Source of the DNA: Bryum argenteum
Taxonomy: Eukaryota; Streptophyta; Bryopsida; Bryales; Bryaceae
Length of the DNA stretch: 64,000 nt
Reading direction: 5' to 3'
NCBI GenBank assembly: GCA_037043015.1
Contig: CM073321.1
Coordinates: forward strand, 24,751,510-24,815,509
Below are positions 24,130 to 35,502 of this stretch, piece by piece. The notes beneath the pieces were generated by a model. That model ran no database searches, was not told the origin of the DNA, and saw only the letters and a program-made list of their open reading frames with translations. The translations under genes and the position numbers were made by a program. The first letter of the stretch is position 1; the number at the start of each line of letters is the position of its first letter.

Positions 24130-24720
24130 TATTAGCGTGGGATGGTGTTTGGTTGGGATGCAGGGGTGGGCAACAACAGCAACAAGGAAAACCGCCTCCT
24201 CCATTGCAGAGCTGGTATCCTCCTTCCATCGCTACTAGTGGACCATCCCGCGAGCCACCACCACCACGTCCAAGTTTTGGACCTACTTTCAATCCTCCCG
24301 CTTGCCATACTGATTATCGTCTGTCCCCACGAGTGTACCCTCTCTGTACTTCCGGGGTCTACCCACCGGTAACTGCTGTGCCTACTTCGTCGTTGGGGGT
24401 CCTACTCACAAAATCCACCTTCTTCCAATTCTGTTACAAGCTTGTATAAGAAAAGGTGAGCAGAATCGGCAAGTGGAGGATCACTTTGTAGCTATAAGGG
24501 TGATGTGCACCATTTCTTATCAACTTCGTATTTAGGTTTGGCGATGCCGTGGTGCTTTCAAGTGGAACTGGTGGTATTGTCTGGTTATAACAAAGCTGGT
24601 CTCTTTTCACTGATTGCTTATCTCACGTGCAGTCAAGAGGAGCTGACACTGTTACTCAATGACAAGGATGCATACAACGCGTTTCTACATTCACTTGATG
24701 AAGTGAGGCGGGTGGACAAG
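24130..24720 (+). pseudogene. VPS37-like ESCRT-I subunit, first exons
   Basis: A Gln-run and Pro-rich N-terminus with LQSWYPPSIATS (24153-24449) resembles plant VPS37, which opens with a Gln-rich segment followed by SWYPPSVV. A second exon with a good acceptor (tcacgtgcag before 24634) encodes SQEELTLLLNDKDAYNAFLH, then SLDEVRRVDK and a GT donor at 24721. This matches the start of the VPS37 core (L-L-x-D-K-D-A-Y-x-x-F-L-x-S-L-D). VPS37 is an ESCRT-I component acting on endosomes in sorting of ubiquitinated membrane proteins. The natural start context (ATG at 24142, MVFGWD) lies in a different frame from the Gln run, and I cannot find the rest of the core downstream. It is probably a truncated or decayed copy. 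Confidence 0.55.
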
Positions 24721-25189
24721 GTATTGTCTCATCGTTTTTAGGGATTAGAAGGCATTAGTTTGTTGATATTCTAGTACACACTCTTGAGAATCACGAATCA
24801 TCAGAGCTTGCGTATCTCTTTGAAGCATAGTGTCTAATGCCTCTTTCCGTCAAAGTTCTAAATATTTAGCTCTGTTTTTGTGCCATTTTTGAGTGAATTT
24901 TGTTCTGCCATGAAGCTCAGCTAAGTTGCGTTGTTCGTCTTTCCATCTCCTGACATTGATGAATTTATGTGGTGATCAGTAAGTTGCAGATCAGCGGAAA
25001 ACAAAATTAGTGTGTTAGGCTCAGAATTGGGGGAACAAGTGTTTCGCCTTTGATGCAGCATTGTTGTTTGTTCGTTGACGCGTGTGCATACGAAGATTGT
25101 TGGGCTTGTGTTGAGACTGTTGCTTGAATTTTTTTTTTTGTACTAGTCAGTCTGCTTGAGCAGCTAGTCGGATTTTTTCTGAACGCTGT

Positions 25190-25540
25190 CGATGTATAGG
25201 CTCTAAGCAGATCCAGGCCAACATCGCTGATACTTTCAAGCAACAATCAGAAGCCGTGGCAACGCGTCGTTCATCTGCCATAGCAACAGCTGCAGCAATC
25301 GTGAGAAAAGCTCACGGCAATTCCACATCAATTCAACTCCAATTCAATTTTTTTCAATTCCACATCAGGCAGCGGATTTGGAGCTTGCACTTGGTTTGCT
25401 GGAACAACGTGAAGAAGAGGTGGGATAAATTTGGTACTTTTCTCTTAAATCTGATCAAATGTGGTTCCAGGTCCGAGGAATTTTTGATCTTCAGGAGCGC
25501 CAGTAGAGGGTATTATAGGCTGCACTGCAGATGATAGACT
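25190..25540 (+). other. Possible small exons of unknown gene
   Basis: After an acceptor-like ctaagcag at about 25210 the frame reads IQANIADTFKQQSEAVATRR followed by an Ala-rich stretch. Further on, CACATCAG precedes AADLELALGLLEQREEE and a GT. A final CAG precedes VRGIFDLQERQ and a stop. These could be late exons of the gene starting near 24.1 kb or of an unrelated one. The peptides are helical and charged, with no family recognised. Confidence 0.25.
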
Positions 25541-26330
25541 CCCTACTCATTCAAGTTCAGTTGGAATCTTTGTTGTATGCTTCGTTGGATTGAATGTTGA
25601 TGCACCAATTCTGGTCAGTCCAAAATAATCAAATGATCGCATCAGGTCTTGTCCTAGCCATTGGGAGGTAGACCAATGGAGTGCTCACATAGATTGTCAA
25701 AGTATTATCTCCATTCTGTCACAGGGCTAGGCGTCATATGCTGGTGCACTTTTGGAATTCGACGTTCTTGAGCAGATTGTGCGGACTTTATGAATCAGTT
25801 CATTGTTGGGAGCATCTTGAAGGAAGAGAGCACGGGTATCAGTCTCCTGGATACAACAGTGATTGTACATTTTGAGGTTAAGCATTGGGATTTAGTGCAT
25901 CTGCCAGAAATCATATCGTTCGGGTGAGTTTTTGTTTGTGAATTCTTTTCACAACTGATGAATCTGATGACATTGAGCATGAACCTGATGTTGAAGTTTA
26001 ATGCAAGTTGAAGTGAGTTAATGTTAGTTCTTTAATTATTACTGAAGCGGGCTATGTGCTCTGAAATCTCAATGTCATGCGCTCTGCGTTTGGCCATGAC
26101 ATGAAGAAATGATCCCAGTTCATGTATTGGTAATGTAAAAACTACGATTTATTAAAAAAGATCTCAAATTTTGAAATCTTATCGTCATGCGCTCTACGTT
26201 TGGCCTTAACATGAAAAATTAATCTTATGTATAAAATGAATGAATAATTGGATTTTTTTACTACATGTGTAAAGTATTGTTATATGCTGAAATTTCATAT
26301 GCTTTTGATTTGAATTTATTGTAGGTTGAA
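25541..26330. other. Spacer, no recognised feature
   Basis: No gene is supported. A sentence-like repeat, ATGCGCTCT-CGTTTGGCC-T-ACATGAA, occurs twice (about 26077-26105 and 26186-26213). Confidence 0.4.
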
Positions 26331-27819
26331 ATGGGTGTAACGAGAAAAGGAAAAACTCCTCTATATCAATGTGAGTTGTGTCAATGCACTCCATTTCCAT
26401 ACAATAAGGGTCACATTGAGCGGCACAACTTAGGGCGCAAGCATCAGCGACTTGCGAAGATTCATGCTAACAAAGGGCTTTTGGAAAACAAATTAATTTT
26501 TTTGATGATGAAAATGGTAATTTTGTTTGCAAGATTTGCAAACAGATTATAGATGTTAGCGTGGATAGAATGCATCAGCATTATAGAGATCACCATGTTC
26601 TTAAGGATAGTGTATCTGATGTACGGCGAGTGATGGAGGTGGACAAGGTATTTCATCCTCAAGATTTTTACAAAAAAGGTATGATCTGAAATTAGATATG
26701 CAGAACTTTACTTTAGTGGAAAAGTCTGCAATTATAAAAGAAGGTGCATGGAATTTTGTTGCCATTTGGAACACAAATGTGATTCCAGCAAATGAAACAC
26801 CGCGTTTGCATTGCATTGCCTCAACGTTCGAAAAATTTGGCAAACAAATAAATCGCGGACAAGATGTGGGGGGCACAAGAATGGTGATGTTTGGGCTTTT
26901 TGAACATGCCCAATTAGGATGGTAGGAACTTTTTTTGCGTTCATAATTAGTGTTTTGAAATATCTATTTCTGTTTTGATTGAACTGTATAAATTATATTT
27001 TGAGTTGAATTAATTTGCCGCTATCATTAACATGTTTACACATCCAACTCCAAGTCTGTATGATCTCTCGAAAAAATTTGCTAACAAAATGAGAAGTTAT
27101 TTTTGTTTAGCATTTCCGGGAGCAATGGAGAGATTTGAAAAAATTCTTCTCAATGAAGGACTTCCATGCGGAGAAGGAAGATTAGGTGAAACTCCGTTCA
27201 CTTCTTTCTCAATTACACGTGACTACGAATGTCGTCCCCATAATGATCGGAGCGATTATGGATACGGCATTTTGATTTGGTTGTATCCTGGTAAGAAAAT
27301 TTTTCATGTTAAATTTTGCATTTGTGAAGAATGTATAATTTTGAAGTGATGTACATTCATATTAATTGTTGTGCGATTTTTGGACTATCGTACAGACAAA
27401 GGGATTGAAATCGAAAATTTTCCGATAATATGGTATTCAGAATAGCATATTTGTTTTGAACCACACAATGGTTCAGGACTTGTTGTGAATTGCAAGAACA
27501 CTATGCATTGTACTACAAGGAAAAAATCGGTGGGAGCTTTGGGAATGGCATTTGTGTTGAAGCGCAATTTGATCACTCAATTGAAGAAAGCCTTGGATAA
27601 ACCCAACATCGAAATGGCTACTAACTTTTTCAAAGCACGAGATAAATATGAGAATGCGAAGGTATTTTATTTATTTATTTATTTTTATTTTTATTTTACC
27701 ATTTTGATTTTCTATGCATATCCCGATTCTTATACATTTTTTAAAATTTTTTGACCACATTATGTATGGGTGTGCAGATTACTTATCGAGGCTCCCGTGT
27801 TGCCGCTCCTTTTTATTAG
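26331..27819 (+). pseudogene. Zinc-finger protein with TET/JBP-like 2OG-Fe(II) oxygenase domain
   Basis: Four exons fit clean GT-AG junctions: 26331-26921, 27055-27290, 27396-27661 and 27778-27819. The start ATG follows a TTGTAG acceptor-like site. The N-terminus holds two finger-like modules, CELC...H...H at 26360-26440 and FVCKICK with H...HH at 26525-26600. The C-terminal part reads FTSFSITRDYECRPHNDRSD, then GYGILIWLYP, IEIENFP, FEPHNGSGLVV and MHCTT, then GALGMAFVLK. The H-x-D motif followed by a distal His fits the iron ligands of 2OG-Fe(II) dioxygenases. The preceding S-I-T/H-R-x-Y pattern and spacing are closest to TET/JBP proteins, which oxidise 5-methylcytosine or thymine in DNA. 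In fungi and algae such genes are often carried by transposons. About three breaks (two at homopolymer runs and one in-frame TAG) suggest recent decay or assembly error. Confidence 0.55.
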
Positions 27820-28364
27820 TGCAGATTTCAAAGAAGAGATATGTTTTTTATATAGCCTGCATCAAATTATTAAGAGTAGTATATGTTTGGTACTTCTATA
27901 TCTTATTATTTATTATATATGTTTGATGTTTTCATATCTTATATATTATTACATGTGTTTGACACTTTAATAACTTATATTATGTTTTAAATTCCAGTGA
28001 CGACGTGAATTGTTGTTCACTCGTGTGGCTTGTAGTTTGAATCACGGAGTTTTACCATTTGTCAGGAGCTGCCCTATATCGGGGTTTCGTGTACTTATAT
28101 TGCTAGCAGATTGCACTCTTCTGGGTCACCGCGATCGAATGCAACCTGCAGCTGCAATGATTGTCCCATTCAGCTCCGACTTGAAGAATTTCTCTTAAAA
28201 ACATCCCGAATATCAATTTTTGTCAAGCTTTGCGCAACATTACTTAGGTTTTATCGTCATCATCTTGGTCTGCTCTTCTCTCGACACTGGGCTCTTGCCC
28301 TTTGAGGATAAGATTTTTCTGAAGAAGGGGTGGGGTATCGTCCAATTTTGGCAGAGACGGAAAG

Positions 28365-29683
28365 ATGGAAGGCAATTGGCCATTGTTCGCAATTGCCAAG
28401 TCGTGGAAAGGGCTGCAAGGGGAGCTCGGCAGCGAAGTGCAGGTGCTGCGTGTGGACTCCTTCTCTCACGCTTGCTCGCTCATCTCACCTCTCTTTGGCT
28501 GCCTTGGCGTCGCCTTCAAGTTCGCCGAAAAGTACTATGTCTGTAAAGTAAGCTACATTTCTTGGTTGGATTGTGATTGCAATCTGATGTTGAGGTGGTG
28601 TACATTCTTAGAAGAAGCAGGGTTTTCAAGTGTTGTGAGATTTATTGTGCAAGTGCGCGATTCAAGTGCAGCAGCGAAGCATTACGCTACACTGCCGGCC
28701 ATGGTGGATGGAGACATTCGAAACAATACAGTACAAAATGGTGGGAGCCATACTCGGAATCTGCTCCGTGTGCTGCGTGGAGTGGACATGGTGAAAGTCT
28801 TGTTTGAGCATATTCTTGTCACTGAGTAAGTCTTGATGCCCTTTGTAGGGTTTCTTCTTTTCAATCATCAAAACGTCAGAAGATACAGTATGTTAAAAGT
28901 TCTGTAGCTTTTCGGCAGTGTATTTCATTATTCGAGATTGTTAACTGGCAATATAAGTGTCCTCGCCTCATGATAAACTGATTTTTTTGGGGTTTGGTTA
29001 TGTGTTCATGGTTCCATTAATATGAATTTTTATCTCTTGGTCTTGAGGTCTCATGTGAAGAAAGGTCACTATATTCAGTGTCTAAGGAGATGCTTGAAAT
29101 GTGTGGGAATTGTGAGCAGAGGGAACTCGTTGAAGGAGCCCGCATCGAAAGCTTACGAGCAAGTGTTTGCGCCGCACCATGGGTGGACCATCCGCAAGGC
29201 TGTCGGTGCAGGAATGTTCATGTTGCCTACTAAATCCCAGTTTCTGAAGAAATTGCACGAAGAAGGTATCTACTCTCATCGTGTGCATTTAGGATGTTGC
29301 ACCCACAGTTCCAATCACATGCCTTTAAAAACGGAAGCTACATCTTTCAGAAAGAAATTGCCTTCATCCCGTTTGCCCCATGTATCTCGTATACAAATAA
29401 TGCGAGCAAGCATGGTGCATATGTGGTAGACGCGAGCGTGAATGTTCTGGTGATGCTCTATTTCAACTTACAACTTCTACGTTTGGTAATTTGCTAATCA
29501 CTTGTTGTTTCCTTGCTGTTGGCAGAGGGCGCAGCAAGAGAAAATATTCAAGAGTTTGTGAAATCCGCTGGTCCGGTTGTGCAATACGTGAACGACATGT
29601 ATAATGGTAAGCAGCAGCCGGTGCCTACTGTAAGGCATCGCTTGCACGATGAGGATCATTTTAGCTCAAAGCTGATGAGGTAG
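28365..29683 (+). CDS. ACD11-like glycolipid/ceramide-1-phosphate transfer protein
   Basis: Four exons read without a break: 28365-28547, about 28650-28825, 29120-29265 and 29526-29683 (the acceptor of exon 2 is uncertain; the others are clear). Exon 1 contains FSHACSLISPLFGCLGVAFK and FAEKYYV, exon 2 GGSHTRNLLRVLRGVDMVKV, exon 3 FAPHHGWTIRKAVGAGMFML followed by PTKSQFLKKL, and exon 4 the C-terminal helix ending in HLD-like residues before TAG. This is the all-helical GLTP fold of plant ACD11 proteins, in which the Arg/His residues of the RNLLR and HHGW regions bind the phosphate headgroup. Such proteins move ceramide-1-phosphate or related sphingolipids between membranes in the cytosol and restrain cell death. 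Length, about 220 residues, is normal. It is the only clearly intact host gene in the window. Confidence 0.88.
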
Positions 29684-29689
29684 GCAACG

Positions 29690-32320
29690 AGATTGAGTTA
29701 GCTCTTGCTTGAAGGTGATGACTCTCTCCAAATTCGGCTTATAAGCCGTGGAGCGCAGAATTTCATCACCGTGTGCCGTTACTCATTCAGCACATTCAAA
29801 GAAGACACATTGTATTAGGAACATGAAATAGTATCTTCTTTGAATAGACGAGATTTTGTATGCTCATGCTCCTATGAACCCATTCGAGTGGCTTTCAGCT
29901 ACTGAGCGTGTTCAATGTAATTATTTTCCTGTCCATGAGGACGATAAGCACGAACTAAACATTTATCTGGAGTCCTTGGCTGTGAAGGTTTAGAGTAACT
30001 TCACTAGTAGTATTTTTGTTCTTCAATAGCATAAACATCGTTAGAATATCGGATGCTGATCATGTACTTGAGTATTATATCTGTTAAAATTGCAATATCA
30101 AAATTCGTAGAGAATCGGCACATGGAGTGTCTCGAGCATCGAAGTCATGTTTATGAAGTTGGTGTGATTTTCTCTGTTGGCTCTGGATTCTTTACAAAGG
30201 TTCTTACGATTCAGATTCGTCACTCGCTCTCTTCTAGAGTTGTTGCTGCTATTATTTCCAGGTTTGCAGGGGGCAATTCTAGTGTATAGGTTGCCTGCTG
30301 AGACATTTAAAGGTTAAGCATGCTGATCGCAGTTTCTATATTTCATAAGGAGGAGCGATAAGTCAACCATCGTAGGGTAATGTTCTTGTCATTTTAATAA
30401 GCTGCGAATTGAATGTTCCATTACGATGAAATGAGCCATCTGAAGAAATGTGTGATAAGTTTGAATTATTTCCAGCTTCGGGTATGTCAAAATATTATGT
30501 TCGTTGGTCAACACCACATTTCTTTTGCAGCGTATGAGACTTCTAGTTCTGGGTCGCAAAATCATCTTATCAGCAGCGTGTATTCATTAGATGATGGGCG
30601 TACATGTCCATGAACTTTCCGCTGAACAATTGAAACTGCACTGGTTATTGCAACAGTCAAGAGACAACTACATACAAAACACCCACATGCCAGCACCCAC
30701 TGCACAAACATGATTTAAAAATTGACAGAAATGTATACTCAAAAGAGGGATGATGAAAATCAAGAATCTCAAGAGATTCTTGCAACCGGTACTGAAGTTT
30801 TATTGCAATTTGTGAGAATAAATCCAGCAAAATGAGCTGGTTCAATGTGGCTTTGATCAAATGTAAGAAAACAGAAAATAAAAGTTATATAAGCACAAGA
30901 AGCAGAAAATGAACGGCTTCTAAAGAAGCTCAGAACACTCTGCAACCGGCTTCTACCCGCTTCATTACAATGCCTACTAATGAAGTTGACTTCAAATAAA
31001 ATCGACTTCAAATGGTTCATGGAACGTAGACCAACTCATTCCTTGCCTAGGAAGATTAACTTGGAAAGCATTGTTTATATTTTCATATGAACAATGGATT
31101 TTTGGGCCAACAAAACATGACTTTTACGCGCTACATCATGGAACGAAACATATTGTTCAACTATGAACTTTGCAATGCGACAGATATTGAGGGATCCAAA
31201 CGTATTATTTATTACACATGTGCATGTCTAAGGTACGCACTAGACCTTAACTACACTTCATCGGAAAATAAGGAAAATGCAAAGATATCGCACAATCACA
31301 ACAAAAGAGGGTAATTTGTAGGCATTTTCGCAATATTGAGGAATCCATTATTTTGAAGAAACCAGATTCTCATGTGTTGATTCTCATTTGTGGCCACTGC
31401 GTGATGTGGCAATCCACTAGCGAGCATTCCGAGGCATGGCAGGCGGCAGTTATGGATCATCAATTCACTCACGGCGCTCCGCTCCGTCACTTGGCACTGG
31501 GGATCAGCGGAGGAGACAGTTTCTCGTAGGGTTTTTAGTTCTCTATCAAGGTCGACACTTGGATAACAGATTGTTGTTCAATCGCTGGAATAGCGTAGAA
31601 GTTGATAGTCTTCGATACTAGTTACTATGTCGTGTCTGCGGTACGTCGATGTGAGGGTCAGGATTGGAGGGAATGGGAGGTGGAGGACTGCTCTCGCCGA
31701 GCTTGTGGATCAGATTCCAAGGCTAACAAGATAGTCACGCTCCAGTATCACACGGAGGTACGAATTTCCGATTCAATGCTTCCCTGACTGCAAACTCATT
31801 GGTTCCAGTGAACGATCGTTGTTGAAGCTCGTATTATTCCTCACATGATTAGGAACTGTCTACTGTAGTATGAGTTGTATAGTAAACTGGTGAAACACTG
31901 CAGTAGGAAATCCTCAAACTTGCATATCATTTACTATGTATACTATGCTCGCATTCAATGTAATCATGTGAATGGATTGAGCGTGATTCCTATTAGACAG
32001 TAGTAAATTATTCAGCCGTGTCACTAAAGTAAGCAACGCTAGTAACTGAAGCTCATGATTGTAGTTATCAAATCCGTTGTGTCGCGGATCGTTGTTGTTG
32101 GATAAATTTGAAGAAAGTAGTTCAGATGAATGTAGTAAAAGGCAGGAGTGAAGAGCATTGTTGTCATGGATTGGAAGTGCCACGATCGTATCGCTTCATT
32201 CATGTAATTTAGTGTGGGTTCTTAAACACAATCTGGGTAGTATACAATATTAGCCGATGAGAAATAAGTGAGGAATGCCATGTACTAATTTTTCTAGATG
32301 AGAAATATTTGGATAGTGTC
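29690..32320. other. Intergenic stretch, no recognised gene
   Basis: Several open frames of 60-90 codons occur on both strands (for example 30769-31020 minus and 31436-31621 plus) but none shows a family, splice context or codon pattern that would support a gene. The part just after 29690 probably includes the ACD11-like 3' region. Confidence 0.45.
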
Positions 32321-32330
32321 GAGGGCCCAT

Positions 32331-33246
32331 GTTTCCGGGCGACCGTTTAGAATTATCTTCATAGTTCGAAAGGGCCATGATTCTGTGCGACTCATCAGAA
32401 ATAACTCGACACAGTTCATGAATAATGAAGATGGAACGGATTTTCATTTATTCGTTGATTTCACTGATGCCAAATGTTTCTGGACGGCAGTTCATAAACA
32501 TTTTGTCACGGGTGATGGATAAAGAAGTTCGACGACGTTTCATATGCTTATACAACACCATGAGGTGGATCTGCCTGACTAATGTATGTTCGACGACAAA
32601 TGTTTCTGGACTGCAGTTCAGAACATCATCAAATAGCGAATGGATGATGTTGTCGAACGGTGGAAAATATTTCTGGGCGGCAGTTCAGAAACGCTGTGTC
32701 ACAGCTGATGGATAATGAAGTTGGTCGGCTTTTCTTATGGCTTTACAACCGATGGCAAATGTTATTGTGATGCCGCTGAGAAGTATTTTAATTCAGCCTA
32801 TGCACTATGAACTGGATCTGCCTCACAGATGAATGTTCGATGACAAATATTTCTAGACTACAGTTCAGAAACATTATGAATTAGTGAATGGATGATGTTG
32901 TTTGACGGTATAATTTCAGATATGTATCAAAGCTGCCGATGACATATGTTTGGGTTCTCTTCTCACGGCCGACTGATGATAAAGTAGGACTCGCTAACTT
33001 AGATATGCTGATTTTAACGGATGGAAAATGCTTTTGGGCGGTTGTTCATAAACATCTTCAAGGTGCATACAGATGATGAATTTAGACGGACTTTCTGACG
33101 TATTTTGATTAACCCTTCCCACAATATGTTTCTTGGTGGTCGTTCAGTAATATTTTGAGAGAGTCAATTGTGAATGTGGTTGGACGGACTTTCACGTATA
33201 CTAAATCAACCGACGTCAAGTGTTTCTGGGCTGCAGTTCAGAAATT
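32331..33246. repeat. Palindrome array C (about 10 diverged copies)
   Basis: Variants of TTTCTGGGCGGCAGTTCAGA occur near 32331, 32380, 32476, 32601, 32669, 32849, 33029, 33127 and 33221, embedded in a looser repeat that also contains GATGGATAATGAAGTTG and ATGAATGTTCGA. The TTCTG/CAGAA arms are kept better than the central CGGCCG. Many copies read CTGCAG or CGGCAG there. It is an older or differently evolved version of arrays A and B. Confidence 0.8.
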
Positions 33247-33727
33247 TCTTGACGGACGTTGCTACCGTGTGAGCGTTGAGCGGTGAGCGATAAGATTTTT
33301 GATTTTTTAGGGCTGACTTTGTATCTTTAGTAAGAAAATTCTAAAAATAGCATAATATGTTTTGTTGGGGAATTATTCTAGAATATTCTCGGGAATATTA
33401 GAATATTCTAGACTTATTACCGTGGATTTAGTGACCCAAATCCGTGAAAATAAGGTTTAAATTCTTTGAAATTGGTTAGACTTGAGCTCAAAACTTGACT
33501 GTAAATGACAATTTCTTAATGTTAATGAAGGGCCGTCGAGGTCGAGCCGCAGATGAAAGGACTTCAAACTCTTCATTTGAACTTCAGAGCATGGAGTCAA
33601 GCAGTCTAACACGGTCCTCGGCAATGCCGAAGTCTGTAATTTGTATTAGAAAATTTCATCACATTCAATGCCAACTCTCATTTCAAATGTGAGTCGTGGC
33701 CATACAACTTCTATAACTATCCATCAG
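33247..33727. other. Spacer
   Basis: It includes a small inverted motif, TTCTAGAATATTCTCGGGAA followed by TATTAGAATATTCTAGA (33376-33412), and a 65-codon frame without a recognised domain. Confidence 0.4.
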
Positions 33728-34190
33728 CTAGTCATAGTTCGAGTCAGTCCTTGTATCACTGCTGCTGCGATCATCAACTGCTGAAGTGAATTCTAAAAAA
33801 TCCTCCCAAATCGTCTCAGAGTGGCGTATTTCATACACATTGCAAACCAAGCACCCCAATTCTTGCCCGTCATGTCCTTCAGGTAGTCGTCTCCCTTGTT
33901 CCGTGCTATACACGCTGAACACCACGCCTTGTGACAATAATCACAGGGGATCACAAACTCGTCTCCTCCACACCAATTGCATTGCTCATCATCATCTTGG
34001 GACGTTCTTCGTAAATACAACGTCGCCCAAGAAAAGTTTGCACGAAATGCGAATTCCAACACCGAGACGCGGATGCTCCATCAAACAAGCACGGATTTTC
34101 TCTCTCCACATGCGGTGCGGGAATACAAATACAAAGGATCGACATCGGCCGCATGCCCCGCCATTTTATCGACTTCACCGCAAGACTAAC
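33728..34190 (-). pseudogene. ADD-type (ATRX/DNMT3-like) zinc-finger gene fragment
   Basis: On the minus strand three neighbouring frames carry consecutive parts of an ADD domain. A first Cys pair and helix lie at 34190-34090 (ACGRC, then REKIRACLMEHPRLGVG and ISCKLF). The PHD-like core lies at about 34020-33870 (EQCNWCGGDEFVIPCDYCHK, then AWCSACIARNKGDDYLK). A final Cys pair (CLVC) with an acidic C-terminus ends at 33728. Spacing of the Cys ligands and the CDYCHKAWCSACI block are very close to ATRX and DNMT3 ADD domains, which read the unmodified histone H3 tail in chromatin. At least two frame changes divide it, so it is probably not functional. It could be one domain of a longer protein whose other exons lie to the right, where I recognise nothing. 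Confidence 0.65.
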
Positions 34191-34214
34191 AAACTTGAAT
34201 GAGAGATGGCCCAA

Positions 34215-35395
34215 AAGTCCGAGCTTTGAGATCTTGGCTATCCTCCCGAACGTTCTTCTATAACACGAGCAAACCGGATTGCCATCATTTTACCTTGAAG
34301 GCCCATTCAATCGCACCTATCCATCGACCATCATCAACGGCACCGCCCGACAAAGACCGGCAACTGAATGGCAGCAGCAGCAGCTTTTTTGCTGGACTGT
34401 AAGGCATCGACATTTCTGCGAATTACAAACCGACACTTCGGCACCGACACGAATTCCCATGACAATCGACCCGATTTTTTCTTACATTTTCACGAGAAAT
34501 CACCGACATTGCATCCTCTTACATTTTCACAAGAAATCTAATCACTTGAGCATCATTTCCTCACATCTGTACCAGCACATCACAATGAGCACCGACATGG
34601 CACAACTACATGGGACGTTAAAACCGACACTCCGACACTCTTTATGACACAACCCATCCGCTCTCATGCATGGCCATGTTATTATAGAACATGAGCACCG
34701 ACAAATTGTACCGAGACCATGCTGTTCACTTCACTAACGTCACGGACACATGACAGGTTCGGCCGGATTGAACGGCGATATTGATTTTTTTTTTTAAAAT
34801 GATGCTAGGACCGGCCTCCATACGTAAAAGAAGAAAATTGTTTCAGCTCAAGGACCCTCCAATTCAGCATTTTTGAGATGGTAGAAGAACTACGAGGAGT
34901 AAGGAGGACGGTGGAGGCGTTCATGACGGACCTTGTCATGTCATAAAGTTGATACTGTTCGGGCCGTAGATTATACATTTTTCAATCACTCTATAGGTCC
35001 ACTGGTTTGACAAGGGCGGAGTACTGAACAAAATTACAGTTTGGATCCAAGACATGTTTCTCCAACCAAAAAGAGGACTCATAAATCCCGAAACGACTTG
35101 CTAGCGAAGACGGATACTTTGAATTGTGAGCATGATGATTTGAATGCGCATTACCCATAATAATTTAATTATCTGGACTGACAAAATGCCATTAAGTACT
35201 TACAATTCAAAATATTAGATCCGTCGATAAAATAAGTAGGTGTAAGATGTAGAGTTAAGGCGGCAGTCATTGTCAGAGATTTAGTTAGATAATAGATGCG
35301 ATTAAAAGTTAACTTATTTTGGATTGTCAGACACGGTCATAGCGGGATGCTAGGGAATACGCGGTGGATAATTAGGGTTTCTTAGTCGCATGGGG
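34215..35395. other. Spacer, no recognised gene
   Basis: The stretch has short open frames on both strands. A phrase TCTTACATTTTCACGAGAAATCA at about 34482 recurs at about 34518. No feature is supported. Confidence 0.35.
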
Positions 35396-35396
35396 A

Positions 35397-35406
35397 ACTT
35401 ATATAT
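35397..35406 (+). promoter_or_regulatory. Possible TATA box
   Basis: ACTTATATATTGG lies about 100 bases before the ATG at 35503, which begins a clean coding-like exon. Position and sequence fit a plant TATA box. No other promoter element is evident. Confidence 0.35.
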
Positions 35407-35502
35407 TGGAGTTCAAACTCATAGTTCAACCTCTTCATTTGCAGTGGGATCACTTGGACTCGTTAGCTTGTACGTGTGATAAGTTCTCTCATTGCAAGCA
35501 GT

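Noticed and set aside
31436-31787. Possible gene start MAGGSYGSSIHSRRSAP
   Set aside because: Two short frames without recognised domain, donor or acceptor support, and no continuation were found.
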